64,000 nucleotides of DNA from CAYWXV01 sp964462535 (GTDB taxonomy: Bacteria > Bacteroidota > Ignavibacteria > OLB7). Position 1 is the first letter of the stretch. Each line of letters starts with the position of its first letter. Below are positions 34,767 through 45,700 of the stretch, in pieces. The position numbers and the translations under genes were made by a program. The stretch lies in assembly GCA_964462535.1 (NCBI GenBank), contig CAYWXV010000009.1, forward strand, positions 29,501-93,500, read 5' to 3'. The notes beneath the pieces are model-generated. The model was not told the DNA's origin, did not search any database, and was given only the letters and a program-made list of their open reading frames with translations.

Positions 34767-37700
34767 GTGGATCCGAGTCTGTCACCGCTCGATGCATTCC
34801 TGGACCACGGATTCATTCCGTTCGCGGGGCGTGCTGATGCGGTGAACCGGATCGTTGCGTTCTGGGAGTCGATCCCCGTCTCTGATGAGCTTCGACTCCT
34901 GCTTGTCTCCGGTGAGGCCGGTGTCGGCAAGACTCGTCTACTCGATGGGGCCGCGACAATCGTGGCGTCGCGAGGGGGTGTAGTTATCCGGGTCAGGTTC
35001 ATGCCGGTGGCGTCGTCCGGTCCGATCGCGGTGGTTGGGAGAGCCATCGCCCTTGACGAAGCGCTCCGTCCTCTGCTGGCCGGCCACGCCCTGACGGAAG
35101 CTGGCGATGTCGTTGCTGCTGTTGCGCGCCTCAGCAGGCTTCGCGCCACCATCCTCGTTCTAGACGATATTCACCTACTCTCCGCAACCGCTCCCGCCGA
35201 ACTTCTTACGCTCCTCGATTCATTGTCGCAGGAATCGCTTGCGGTTGTGGCGCTGGCGCGACCAGTCGAAGGCTCCCACCGGGATGTGTTGGAGCGATTC
35301 CTCGTCGACCAAGTTGTTATCGACGGGTTGTCGCCCGCAGAGATCGGCGAAGTCTGGCAGGGGATCTTCGAACATGCACCCGACCCTACCGTCATCGACA
35401 CTCTGCACGCGGCCACCGGCGGCAATCCCCTATCTCTTCGATCCGTGCTGCGTGGTGCCCTCTCAAGCGGAGCCATCGTACCTCGCGGCGATCGCCATGT
35501 TCTGGCAGTCGACTCGGATCGGTTTGTGAATGGGGCGCGCCACGATCTCGCCCGTCTTGCCGAGGGGATGGCGGCTCATCTCGACCCGGCGGAACGCGAG
35601 GCCGCGAAGCTCCTGGCTCCACTTGGAGAGGTCTTCGCGCGTGAGACGGCCGAGCGACTGCTCGGAGCAGATGGCGCCGAGCTTGTTCAGCGACTCGTGC
35701 GTCGAGGGGTCATCGCCACGTCGAATACGCAGCCCGTTCCTATCCCGGGACTGCAACGCGACATTCCGGACCGCCCCGCAAGCAAACACCCACCAATCGC
35801 CTTCGCACACTCCCTCGTCCATCAGTTCCTTCTTCGTGACCCTGACCGTGCGGTCGAGCGAGTCGTCGACGTTATCGCCGGTGGTATGCCGCTCTACTCG
35901 ACGACCTCGATGATGGTGGTGGATGAATCGCTCGAGACACTTCCACGTCTCGATCGCGATGTCGCCCGTCGCTTGCATGATCGGATCCGATTCGCCGCCA
36001 TAGACACGCTCGACTTCGATCCCGCCCAGCTCAGACCTCTTCTTGCGACGGCGCGCCGCATCGCAGAGCACTGTGGGGGGGAATGGACGCGATCGGAACG
36101 TGCCGAAGTCGAATTCGGCCTACTGGCGACTGAGCTTGCGGCACTTAGTCATGAAGACAGATGGGATGTGTACGACGCGGTTGCTGACAAACTCCTCACA
36201 ATGACGCAGAACCCGTCATCGGAACGGGAGGCATCGATGAGAGTCGGCGCGATAGGCAAGAAGAACATCGCGCGCCTGTCGGATGCGGCAAGCCGGCGGG
36301 CAGTCTGGGCCGAGATAGAAGAGCTCGTGACCAGGTTCCCGGGTGTCGCCCGGTCCCACAACTACGCCATGATGTTGACGGCGCTCGCAATTGTTGCTGG
36401 GTTCGCAAACGATCCCGAGTTCGCGCACGATGTGGAGCGCCGCCTATCCGCGATTGACGGCATGTGGCCTGACGATCCGGCCTCACGGTTCCTCCATCGT
36501 CGTGTGGATCCCGGACTGCTGATGGTCTTCCAGAATCCCGCCGAGCTGGAGCAGCGGAGAAGACTATTCGAGCGGCTTGAGGCAGAGTCGTACGATCGAG
36601 GTGAGCGCGTCGTCTTCATCGAGAAGGGACTTCAATTCCTCGATCTCATCGGCGATGTAGACCGCCTTGCGCAGTTTGCGGATCGGAGTCTTGCGTTCCT
36701 TCATCCGGACCTCAATCCGCACCAATTCGCCGTGGCCCGCCTCGCGCGCATCAAGTGGATGGGTGCCCTGGGAACCCCTGTCGATGATCTTCTAACCGCA
36801 GGTGTCGAGATCGTTGACGATATGCCGGCTGAGGATCGACCCGCCGGCCGCGGATACCTCTACTCCAGCATTGTGATGGTGGCACTCCTCCGGGACGACC
36901 AACTGGCGGCGCGCACTATCCTCGATGGCCAGCCCGACGGGCTCGATCTCCTCCGGCCGTCCGTTCGACTGCTGGCGGAGATGGAGGAGAAGGCGCCATT
37001 GAGGCTTCACGGCGCACTCTATGTCGACGATGATCCACTGGTGACCGAAGCGCTTCAGCATCTGCTCAAACTCGCTTCAACTGGATCGGATTCGCTGGTG
37101 GAGGCTGCGCGTGGGGTGCACGTGCTTGCCGAGCGCGGCACGTTGGCTTTGCCAGACGCGCTGCTCCATCGACTGGTTGTCCGCATCCTTGCCAACAGCG
37201 CGTGTGAAGGCATTCGGGACGTTGTGCACGACGCCATGTGCAGTTGGACCGCCACCACCATCGAGTGGCTTTCTGCGCGAAGACTGGGTGAATACCTGCG
37301 TGCCGCGCTGAATGCGTGCCACGAATGGCTTGAGCCGGCCGCGTTGAAAAAGGAGATGGGCCGCGCGGCGGGTATCATTCGAGAGCGCTCGGTGGAACTC
37401 GCGGAGAGGTATGGCCGCGGCACATTGACAGTTCGGATGGTCGGAACGATCCGGGTGGTTGACGATACAATGCGCGAGAAGAAGTCGGGAGGTAGGATGA
37501 AGACCCTCCTTGGGTTGATGGCGGGCATGGAACTCGATGCCAAACCAATGGATCACCGTGACTTCTGCGTACTTGCCGCCGGCGACGACGACATGGACAG
37601 GGCGCGGAATGTCGTCTATGTGACCCTTCACCGCCTCCGCGAGGCGCTCGGACCGGATGCCATTATCACGGAGACCGATGTCGCTCCGCGCTTCAACCTC

Positions 37701-38051
37701 ACGACAGTGCGCGTCGACGTGGTCGAAGCGCACAGGGCGATTGTGGATGGGACAAAGGCCCTTCGATCAGGGAACATCATCAACGCGATGACCATGGTGG
37801 TTCGGGCCCTGGACATACTTCACGGTGACGTTCCATTCCCTGGCCTGTACGATGAATACTTTGAAGCGGCTCGCGATCGGATTGAGACATCGATGCGCGA
37901 TCTGGTGGTGAGACTAGTGAAGCGACTCGTCGCGGAGCGTGACTTCGAGCAGTCGGAAGCGTTGCTTCGCCGCGCTCTGGATGCAATGCCGGAGGATGAG
38001 GAACTGCAGGAGCTGATCGTCGAGAGCAGTACGATGGGGAAGGCACGTTGA
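34767..38051 (+). CDS. AAA ATPase with C-terminal BTAD (SARP-like) transcription-regulator domain
   Basis: A 1094-residue protein from GTG 34767 (GGGAG upstream; GTG 34701 is an alternative that overlaps the permease gene). The N-terminus is a STAND/ORC-like ATPase with P-loop SGEAGVGKTRLLDG and Walker B ILVLDDIHLLSA. The long middle is helical and TPR-like. From about 895 a winged-helix-like segment (LTVRMVGTIRVVDD, then RARNVVYVTLHRLREALG) is followed by a bacterial transcriptional activation domain ending ALLRRALDAMPEDEELQELI. In SARP/AfsR-like regulators these domains come in the opposite order. It probably senses a ligand or nucleotide state and controls genes nearby, possibly the transporter it is coupled to. 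Confidence 0.8.
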   Translation: MDPSLSPLDAFLDHGFIPFAGRADAVNRIVAFWESIPVSDELRLLLVSGEAGVGKTRLLDGAATIVASRGGVVIRVRFMPVASSGPIAVVGRAIALDEALRPLLAGHALTEAGDVVAAVARLSRLRATILVLDDIHLLSATAPAELLTLLDSLSQESLAVVALARPVEGSHRDVLERFLVDQVVIDGLSPAEIGEVWQGIFEHAPDPTVIDTLHAATGGNPLSLRSVLRGALSSGAIVPRGDRHVLAVDSDRFVNGARHDLARLAEGMAAHLDPAEREAAKLLAPLGEVFARETAERLLGADGAELVQRLVRRGVIATSNTQPVPIPGLQRDIPDRPASKHPPIAFAHSLVHQFLLRDPDRAVERVVDVIAGGMPLYSTTSMMVVDESLETLPRLDRDVARRLHDRIRFAAIDTLDFDPAQLRPLLATARRIAEHCGGEWTRSERAEVEFGLLATELAALSHEDRWDVYDAVADKLLTMTQNPSSEREASMRVGAIGKKNIARLSDAASRRAVWAEIEELVTRFPGVARSHNYAMMLTALAIVAGFANDPEFAHDVERRLSAIDGMWPDDPASRFLHRRVDPGLLMVFQNPAELEQRRRLFERLEAESYDRGERVVFIEKGLQFLDLIGDVDRLAQFADRSLAFLHPDLNPHQFAVARLARIKWMGALGTPVDDLLTAGVEIVDDMPAEDRPAGRGYLYSSIVMVALLRDDQLAARTILDGQPDGLDLLRPSVRLLAEMEEKAPLRLHGALYVDDDPLVTEALQHLLKLASTGSDSLVEAARGVHVLAERGTLALPDALLHRLVVRILANSACEGIRDVVHDAMCSWTATTIEWLSARRLGEYLRAALNACHEWLEPAALKKEMGRAAGIIRERSVELAERYGRGTLTVRMVGTIRVVDDTMREKKSGGRMKTLLGLMAGMELDAKPMDHRDFCVLAAGDDDMDRARNVVYVTLHRLREALGPDAIITETDVAPRFNLTTVRVDVVEAHRAIVDGTKALRSGNIINAMTMVVRALDILHGDVPFPGLYDEYFEAARDRIETSMRDLVVRLVKRLVAERDFEQSEALLRRALDAMPEDEELQELIVESSTMGKAR

Positions 38052-38101
38052 GTGTTTTGCGCCGGCGAAGCGAAGGCCGGCTGGAGCGCGATCGTTGCTC
38101 G

Positions 38102-39376
38102 TCAGAATGGACGCTCTAACCGAACGGCCAGTCGTGGGTTGAATCCACCATCGGTTGGGATGGCAATTCCTGAGCGCATCGTGCCGGTAGCTGTTGAGAT
38201 GTAGATCCCCAGTCCCCCGTGCGTCTCCGCTGGACGGTCCACCTGTTCGAGAACACACCACTCGCCACCGATAACCAGGGACAAGTCCTGCAGCAGTCGA
38301 GACCTACTGTCTCGAAACGGACGGATCAGTGCTTCGAACGTCCACAGCGATCCCGTCTCCATCCTGTAGGCGTTCAAGGGATGCGACGCGATTGAGCCAA
38401 AGCCCCCCAGTGCGGTCAGACGCTGAGGGGGGATGCTTCCCTCGGACACAACCACCCTCGCATGGCCGGCAAACGAGAGTTCGCCGCGCAGCGGCCAGAA
38501 GCGGATCCGTCCATCAACAACTGCCTGTTGAAACGAAGTGCCCTCGGTCCTTCCAAACTCCATCCGAGCATCCAGTCCAAAGTTGACCCCATGCCCATCA
38601 CCACTCCCATCGCCAAATGTTCCAACGGCTATACGTGGCGTGATTGATCGCAATAGGCCTACATACCCCAATGGCACCTCAGCAAACGGTTGGGGAGGAC
38701 CGAAGATTGACCACTCCACGCGTCGGCGCGCCTCTCCATACTCGTCATACATCCAGGTGGCGCCAACGGCTATCGACGGAGCCGGAAAGAGAACGACGTC
38801 GGCAGCGACTCCACGACGTTCTGCGTAGAAGTCGCGCGCCTCGAGGCCGGCGATCACGGCCGCGAGACTGTTTTCAAGGTCGCTGCATTTCCAGTTCTCC
38901 CGCGAATCGATCACGTCGTGCGCCTCCACCGTACAGCGGACCGGCATGCTCGCATCGAGAAACTCGTTCTCGATCCTGAATCGCCACTCCCACGTGTTCG
39001 CGCTGAACGCGAATCCACCATCGGCCGACACACCAAGTCTGAAACTGCGTGTGGAGATAACCATTGCAGGATCCGCGTTCCCCAGGTACAACACGAGCCC
39101 TTCCGCCCTCGTGTAGGAGGGGAGCGTTCGGCGGGCGTCGTTGCGGACCAGGTCACTGATCGCCGGGGCCCGGGAGTCCACCGAAGGGAGGGGGCTCGAG
39201 GGAGGAATGCCCCCCGGTGGCAACGTATCGACGGCGAGACCGAAGCCGTCCGGATCTGCGAGCAACAGGGAATCGATGCGTCGATCTACGTTTACGCCTG
39301 CCTCGTTCTGCTGCGAAAGGCCCAATTGCAAGCAAAAAACGGCGAAAAGCAATGCTGTTCCCAGGATCTTCGCCAC
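38102..39376 (-). CDS. Predicted outer-membrane beta-barrel protein
   Basis: A 424-residue protein from a GTG start (an in-frame TAA lies two codons upstream, so no earlier start is possible). Signal peptide ILGTALLFAVFCLQLGLS is followed by a Pro-rich linker and then many beta-strand segments; it ends PRLAVRLERPF with a terminal phenylalanine, as outer-membrane barrels do. Segments such as GGFGSIASHPLNAYRMETGS fit extracellular loops. Family not assigned. It is divergent from the tetR-headed efflux operon. Confidence 0.7.
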   Translation of the reverse strand: MAKILGTALLFAVFCLQLGLSQQNEAGVNVDRRIDSLLLADPDGFGLAVDTLPPGGIPPSSPLPSVDSRAPAISDLVRNDARRTLPSYTRAEGLVLYLGNADPAMVISTRSFRLGVSADGGFAFSANTWEWRFRIENEFLDASMPVRCTVEAHDVIDSRENWKCSDLENSLAAVIAGLEARDFYAERRGVAADVVLFPAPSIAVGATWMYDEYGEARRRVEWSIFGPPQPFAEVPLGYVGLLRSITPRIAVGTFGDGSGDGHGVNFGLDARMEFGRTEGTSFQQAVVDGRIRFWPLRGELSFAGHARVVVSEGSIPPQRLTALGGFGSIASHPLNAYRMETGSLWTFEALIRPFRDSRSRLLQDLSLVIGGEWCVLEQVDRPAETHGGLGIYISTATGTMRSGIAIPTDGGFNPRLAVRLERPF

Positions 39377-39395
39377 AGGTTATTACACCCTTCTA

Positions 39396-39428
39396 TTTGG
39401 TGAAACATACTTGCCGGTTCTACGTTTG
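39396..39428 (+). promoter_or_regulatory. Candidate promoter of the TetR/efflux operon
   Basis: TACGTTTG (39421-39428) matches the TAnnTTTG element. TTTG at 39396-39399 is the nearest -33 candidate, with a spacer of 21 nt, slightly long. The ATG of the TetR gene is 80 nt downstream. Confidence 0.45.
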
Positions 39429-39476
39429 CACCGCCCAGTCGAAAGATGACTGGCTGGTCAGAATTCGTACTGATCA

Positions 39477-39487
39477 TTCGTTACGAA
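39477..39487. promoter_or_regulatory. Candidate TetR operator palindrome
   Basis: TTCGT-T-ACGAA is a perfect 11-bp palindrome between the candidate promoter and the TetR start codon; a related half site (TTCGTA) lies at about 39464. TetR regulators usually bind palindromes at such positions. Short palindromes arise by chance, so confidence is low. Confidence 0.3.
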
Positions 39488-39507
39488 GACTTCATGTTCA
39501 GAAATCG

Positions 39508-40182
39508 ATGGATGTAACACACCCAATATCGCGTCGGGAGCGGGAGCGGATACGACGACGGCAGGAGATACTCGACGCTGCACGCGCCGTGTTTGCGAGC
39601 AAGGGATTCACCGAAGCCACTCTGGATGACGTTGCCCTCCGCGCGGAGTTCGGCAAGGGGACTCTATACAACTACTTCGAGAATAAAGAGGCGTTGTTTG
39701 TCAGCGTGCTGGAGGATTCGTTCGAGACACTGATGGGAATGGTGAGGGATGCGCTGAATGCCGACGTCACCTTTCCGGAGAAGGTCGATCGATTCATACG
39801 AGGGATACTCACATACTTCTTCCACAATCTGGAGTGGGTGCAGTTGATCATGCGCGAATCGCATCACCTGCGAATGAGCAATCCTTTGATGCATTTGATG
39901 CCGCAACTTCTCCAGACGCTCGCCGATACGATCGCCGCCGAACAGCGAAGGCGAAAGATCATTGGATCTGTCGAGCCAATCGCACTCGCTTCGGTCCTCT
40001 TCAGTCTGGTGATCGGTCAGTTCAATGCTCGCGTCTATAGATGCGTGAGCACGGGCACCGAGTCAAGCCAGGGAACACTGGAGGAGATCTTCGCCGCGAT
40101 GCCGGAAGAGGAGATCTCAAGCGAAATAAACGCCGCCGCAAATCTGATTAGCACCGTCTACTTCAACGGAATCACACGATAG
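39508..40182 (+). CDS. TetR-family transcriptional regulator of the efflux operon
   Basis: A 224-residue TetR protein. The N-terminal HTH is clear (RRRQEILDAARAVFASKGF, then TLDDVALRAEFGKGTLYNYF, then ENKEALFVSVLED). The C-terminal ligand domain is variable. ATG 39508 (MDVTHPISRRERERI) is preferred over longer frames because it places the HTH at the usual distance. The tolC-like gene begins 8 nt after its stop, so it heads the efflux operon and probably represses it. Confidence 0.9.
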   Translation: MDVTHPISRRERERIRRRQEILDAARAVFASKGFTEATLDDVALRAEFGKGTLYNYFENKEALFVSVLEDSFETLMGMVRDALNADVTFPEKVDRFIRGILTYFFHNLEWVQLIMRESHHLRMSNPLMHLMPQLLQTLADTIAAEQRRRKIIGSVEPIALASVLFSLVIGQFNARVYRCVSTGTESSQGTLEEIFAAMPEEEISSEINAAANLISTVYFNGITR

Positions 40183-40190
40183 GATTTCCA

Positions 40191-41546
40191 ATGAAACGAG
40201 TTCTTCTTTCACTGATCGTTCCGTTCCTGCTTGTCTCGTCCCAGCTTCGTGCCCAGGACGCTCTCAGGCTGACACTCGATGACGCCCTGCAGATGGCTCT
40301 GAAGAGCAACAAGGGGCTCGAGGTCGCGCGTCGCGGAATCACCAACGCCGATGCACAGATCGACGACGCAAAGGCGAGTGTCTACCCGAAGATCGACGTG
40401 AACGCTCGCTACACACGCAACATCGAGCGACCGGTCTTCTTCTTCCCCGGTTCTGACGGGATCACGCGACCGATCTCGGTCGGCTCCGCAAACGCTTTGC
40501 AGGCCGACCTCACGGTCAATCAGATCATCTTTAACAGCGCTGCCATCACCGCGGTTGGGACGTCGGAAATCTATGCGAAGATCTCTCGCCAGCAGCTCCG
40601 TGCTCAGGCGAATGAGATTGTGCTGAACGTCCGTCGCGCCTTCTATGGCGCCCTTCTCGCCCGCGATGCTCTCGACGTCAATCGCGCGCTCCTGGCAAAC
40701 GCCGAGGAGAACTTCAAGACTACGCAGGCACTCTACAAGGGGGGGTTGCGGTCCGAGTTCGATGCGATTCGTGCAGAGGTGCAGGTTGCGAACCTGAAAC
40801 CGGTTGTGGTTCAGGGTGAAGACGGCTATCGAAATGCAATCGACAACCTCTGCATCGCCATTGGGCTGGCACCAAGCCAGAAGGTGGAACTCGTTGGATC
40901 ACTGGAGGCACCGCTGCCGAATGCGACGGAGCCCTCCGTCGAGGAAGCTCGACGAATGATCGCGACCTCAAATCCTAACCTGGAGACAATGCGATTGAGC
41001 AACCAGGTGAACCGCGAGTTTGTTGAGATCGAGCGAAGCGATTACCTGCCGACTGTGGCCGCCTTCGGAACATATCAGTATCAGGCGCAGGCCGACAACT
41101 TCGGCGACCTGGATTTTCAGCCCACTGCGTACGTAGGACTGAACCTGAGCCTCAATCTCTTCAACGGTGGGCGTACGGATGCGCAGGTGCAACAGGCCCG
41201 CATCAAAGCAGAACAGGGTGAGATCCAGCTCCAACAGACAGGTGACGTTCTGGCAACGCAAGTGGAGGGCGTCTTGCGATCGCTGAACTATGCTCGGCAG
41301 CGCATCCAGGCTTCCGAGCGGACGATTGAGCAGGCAGAGAAGGGATACAAGATCGCCGTAGCATCGTACAAGGCCGGAACAGGTACGCAGCTTCAGATAA
41401 ACGACGCCGATCTTGCCCTCGCCCAATCACGTCTGAATCGACTCAGTGCGATCTTCGATTACAACATGACGGTCGCCCAACTTGAAGGTCTCATAGGCGA
41501 TCGCGTCGCGCTCTCGGGTGATGACGTGCGTTACGAGAGACGCTGA
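40191..41546 (+). CDS. TolC-family outer-membrane efflux channel
   Basis: A 451-residue outer-membrane factor with signal peptide (VLLSLIVPFLLVSSQLRAQ), then LTLDDALQMALKSNKGLEVA, the usual TolC opening, and the two structural repeats with long coiled helices (AYVGLNLSLNLFNGGRTDAQ in the second). It forms the exit duct of the RND pump encoded downstream. The next gene starts 66 nt after its stop. Confidence 0.92.
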   Translation: MKRVLLSLIVPFLLVSSQLRAQDALRLTLDDALQMALKSNKGLEVARRGITNADAQIDDAKASVYPKIDVNARYTRNIERPVFFFPGSDGITRPISVGSANALQADLTVNQIIFNSAAITAVGTSEIYAKISRQQLRAQANEIVLNVRRAFYGALLARDALDVNRALLANAEENFKTTQALYKGGLRSEFDAIRAEVQVANLKPVVVQGEDGYRNAIDNLCIAIGLAPSQKVELVGSLEAPLPNATEPSVEEARRMIATSNPNLETMRLSNQVNREFVEIERSDYLPTVAAFGTYQYQAQADNFGDLDFQPTAYVGLNLSLNLFNGGRTDAQVQQARIKAEQGEIQLQQTGDVLATQVEGVLRSLNYARQRIQASERTIEQAEKGYKIAVASYKAGTGTQLQINDADLALAQSRLNRLSAIFDYNMTVAQLEGLIGDRVALSGDDVRYERR

Positions 41547-41612
41547 CCTTTACATCGAACACTGGAAACCATCAACGAAAGATCTGGAACCCCACAAACC
41601 CAGACAGATATC

Positions 41613-42662
41613 ATGAAAAAGATTCTGACATCCCTATTCATCCTGGCCGGACTCGTTGCAATGGGAATGGTCCTGAGCAACAACAAGGCAAAGAGCGAAG
41701 CGAAAGTCAAAGCGATCGTGGAGCGTCCGTTTACCGTTTCGGTAACCCGAGCAACCACCACTGACATCGGCGACAGCCTTGTCTTCATCGGATCGATCAC
41801 ACCAGACCGCGAGGTGGCGATTGCTTCGGAGACAATGGGAAAGATCCGATCGATATCGGCCGAGCTCGGTTCCTACAAGGGGCGCGGCGCGGTGATCGCC
41901 ACCGTCGACGGCGAACTTAAGCGGGCCGCAGTTATGGCGGCAGAGGCGAACTACGAGAAGGCCCGAAAGGACCTGGAGCGGTTCCAGCAGGTGCAGGTCG
42001 AGAACGCCCTGCCCGATCAACAGATCGACAACGCCCGTCTTGCTGTTCAGCTCGCAGAGGCAAACCTGATCACGGCTCGGCGACAGCTTCGCGACACACG
42101 CATAACGGCCCCCTTCAGCGGAGTCATCACGGCTCGGTCGGCGGAGGTCGGAACGATGGTTCAGCCCGGTATGGTGATCGCAACGCTAGTTGATGTCTCC
42201 ACGCTGAAGGTTCGTCTCAATGTACCAGAGAAGGACATCGTCACGATTCGGGTGGGTGATGACGTAACGGTTACGACTGACGTCCATCCCGGTACCATCT
42301 TCGGCGGCCGGGTCTCGAACATCGGTGTGCGTGGCGACGACGCTCATACATATCCAGTCGACGTGACCATAAGCAACCGAGCGGGGACGCCACTTAAGTC
42401 AGGGATGTTCACTCGTGTGCGCTTCCGCGGCGCTTCAACGCGACCCGCACTGACGATTCCACGTGCGGCCATCGTCGGCAGCGTGAAGTCGCCAAAGGTC
42501 TATGTGCTGGCGGGCAAGACTGTTAAGCTTCGATCGATCGGCATTGGCGAACAGTCAGGCTCGGATGTGGAAGTGTTGAGCGGATTGAAGGAAGGGGAGA
42601 CGGTCGTCCTCTCCGGGCACAACAACCTGCGTGACGGAATGACGGTCGAAGTGGCCAGGTAA
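41613..42662 (+). CDS. RND efflux periplasmic adaptor (membrane fusion protein)
   Basis: A 349-residue HlyD/AcrA-type adaptor with an N-terminal signal or anchor (ILTSLFILAGLVAMGMVLS), a lipoyl-hairpin region (VAIASETMGKIRSISAELGS and DTRITAPFSGVITARS), a short alpha hairpin between them, and a C-terminal beta-barrel (GDDVTVTTDVHPGTIFGG). It bridges the TolC-like channel and the RND pump. Confidence 0.92.
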   Translation: MKKILTSLFILAGLVAMGMVLSNNKAKSEAKVKAIVERPFTVSVTRATTTDIGDSLVFIGSITPDREVAIASETMGKIRSISAELGSYKGRGAVIATVDGELKRAAVMAAEANYEKARKDLERFQQVQVENALPDQQIDNARLAVQLAEANLITARRQLRDTRITAPFSGVITARSAEVGTMVQPGMVIATLVDVSTLKVRLNVPEKDIVTIRVGDDVTVTTDVHPGTIFGGRVSNIGVRGDDAHTYPVDVTISNRAGTPLKSGMFTRVRFRGASTRPALTIPRAAIVGSVKSPKVYVLAGKTVKLRSIGIGEQSGSDVEVLSGLKEGETVVLSGHNNLRDGMTVEVAR

Positions 42663-42714
42663 CGATACGACGTCTGGAAAGGAACCGATCCTATTTCTTG
42701 CAGAGGCACCACCA

Positions 42715-45700
42715 ATGACACTGACAGAACTCGTCATTAAGCGACCGTCCATTGTTGTCGTCATCTTCGCTGTGCTCGGCGTTCTCGGCCTGCTCAGCCT
42801 GACGCAGCTCAACTACGAGCTGCTTCCGAAGATGGAGAACCCGGTCGTGACGATCACCACCGTATATCCGGGGGCATCCCCCAACGAAGTCGAGAACACT
42901 GTTAGCAAACCGATCGAGGACGCCGTATCCGGTATCGACAAGGTCAAGACAATACGGACCACGTCGCAAGAGGGCTTCTCGTTCGTGATGGTTGAGTTTG
43001 ATCAATCAGCGAAGATCGATGTTGCGCTTCAGGATGCGCAGCGAAAGATCGGCGAAGTGGTCCCCCGCTTCCCAACGGAAGTCAAGACACCGACGCTCGC
43101 CAAGTTCGCGCTCGATGAGCTCCCGATCGTCAGGGCGGGCATGACCAGTGATCTGCCCGACCGAGAGTTCTATCAGCTATTGAAGGACCGTATCAAGCCG
43201 GCGCTCTCGAAAGTCCCGGGCGTAGGGCAGATTGTCATCATCGGTGGAGAGGAGCGGGAGATCCGTGTCAACATCGATGCGCAGCGTCTCAGGACGTACG
43301 GGCTCTCGCTGAACCAGGTGACGGGCTCGATAAGGGGGGGGAATCTCGATTTCCCCACCGGGAAAATCGAGGACACAGATGGCGAGTACATCGTCCGCGT
43401 TGCCGGAAAGTTCGAGTCGGTCGAGGATCTGAGGAACCTGGTGGTAGGGCGTTCGAAGGCCGGCGGAGATATCCGGCTCAGCGATGTCGCAGATGTGGTT
43501 GACGGTAGCAGTGACATGGCGACGATGAGCCGCATCAACGGCAAGTCGTCGGTGGTGGTAAACGTCATCAAGCAGAACGATGCGAACGCAGTTGATGTCA
43601 GTCGCCTCGTTCGCGCCGAGTTCGAGAAGCTGAAGAAGGAGCACGCGCGTATAAAGCTCGCGGTCGAGATTGCCGCGGACGGTTCGACGTTCACCCTGGA
43701 TGCCGCGAAGGCAGTGCAGACAGACCTCCTCATTGCTATAGCGCTCGTCGCATTGGTGATGCTGGTCTTCCTCCATAGCATTCGCAATTCATTCATCGTG
43801 ATGATCGCGATACCGGCATCGCTGATATCAACGTTTATCGCGATGTACGTCTTCGATTTCTCCCTCAACCTGATGACGCTGCTGGGATTGTCGTTGGTCG
43901 TGGGCATTCTCGTGGATGACTCGATCGTCGTTCTCGAGAACATCTATCGACACCTGGAGATGGGTGCGGACAGGCGAACAGCGGCGATCAAGGGACGAAA
44001 TGAGATAGGATTCACTGCACTTTCGATCACTCTGGTAGACGTTGTGGTCTTTCTGCCTCTGTCCCTCACGTCTGGACTGGTGGGGAATATTCTTCGGGAG
44101 TTTGCGGTCGTCGTCGTGGTCTCGACTCTTCTATCTCTGTTGGTCTCGTTTACGATTACGCCCGTGCTGGCATCGCGGATCAGCAAGCTCCAGCCGCTAA
44201 CGAAGAACTCATTGATGGGTCGTTTTGGGCTGTGGTTTGAGCGACAGTACGATAGGCTTCGAGACACATACGGCAATCTCCTGAAATGGACGATCGCAAA
44301 GTGGTGGCACGCGGCCGCAGTCGGTGTGATGGCCTTCGTAATGCTGATGGGGTCATTCGCTCTACTCGGTATGGGCTTCATCGGGTTCGAGTTCATCACA
44401 CAAGCCGATCGTGGTGAGTTCGCGATCGCGATTGAACTGCCACCGGGAACTTCGCTGGACAGCACGAACATGATCACCCGATCGATCGAAGAGAAGGTGA
44501 TGGATATGCCGGAAGTGGAGCGGGTCCTCACGAATGTCGGCGTTGCGAACGAAGGCCTCCTTGGACAGCCGCAGTCAAGTGCGTCGGAATTGAATGTGAC
44601 GCTTGTCGGAAAGCAGCAGCGAACCCGGTCTACGGACGAAGTGGGAGAGGCCATCAAGGGAATAGCCATGAGTTACCCGGGAGTGAAGGCGCGCTACAAT
44701 CCGATCGGCATCTTTGGCACCGCCAACGAGACGCCCGTACAGGTCGTCATATCCGGCCCGACCGATTCGGCGGTCCGTACAACGGCCGGTCTGGTCGCAT
44801 CGATACTCGACTCGATTCCGGGGGCCACCGACATTCGTCTATCGAGCGAGGAGGGTCAACCGGAGACACGCGTCGAACTTGATAGAGAGAAGATGGCTGC
44901 GCTTGGGCTGACCGTTGCGGATGTTGGTGCCACACTCCGTGTCGCGCTCAGTGGCGACGATGAGGCCAAGTACAGGGACGGAAAGGACGAGTACGCCATT
45001 CGCGTCCGGCTCGACGAATTCGACCGCTCCCGGACGGACAATCTGGAGTCGCTGACGTTCTTGAATCGAAGCGGACAGCAGATTGAGTTAAAGCAGTTTG
45101 CGAACGTCGTTCAGACGACGGGGCTGACGAAGCTCCAACGGAAGGACAGAAACAGCTCGGTTACGGTGTTCGCACAGGCCATCGGAGTTCCATCCGGAAC
45201 GATCGGACAACAGTTCGAGCAGAGGCTCGCGAACGCCAAGCTCCCGGATGGCATCAGTTTCGCGTACGATGGTGATCTCCGAAATCAGCAGGAGACGGGG
45301 GGAAGTATGGGGATCGCCTTCATGGTTGGACTCTTGTTCGTCTATCTCGTAATGGTCGCGCTCTATAACTCGTACCTCTATCCGTTGGTGGTCCTCTTCT
45401 CGATCCCGCTAGCAATGATCGGGGCACTCCTTGCCCTTGCACTCTCTGCCAAGTCGATGAGTTTCTTCTCGATTCTGGGGATGGTGATGTTGATGGGACT
45501 TGTCGCGAAGAACGCCATTCTGCTGGTCGACTTCACGAATCGACTCAGAGCCGAGGGCCTCTCGATTCGAGAGGCGCTGTTCGAAGCTGGCAAGGAGCGA
45601 CTCCGTCCGATTCTGATGACGACGCTGACGATGATCTTCGGCATGATGCCGATAGCCGTCTCGGCTGCGGCGGGGGCCGAGTGGAAGTCGGGTCTGGCAT

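Noticed and set aside
38062..38082. GCCGGC hairpin between convergent genes as terminator
   Set aside because: Only a 6-bp stem with a 9-nt loop and no T-run on either strand; too weak to call.
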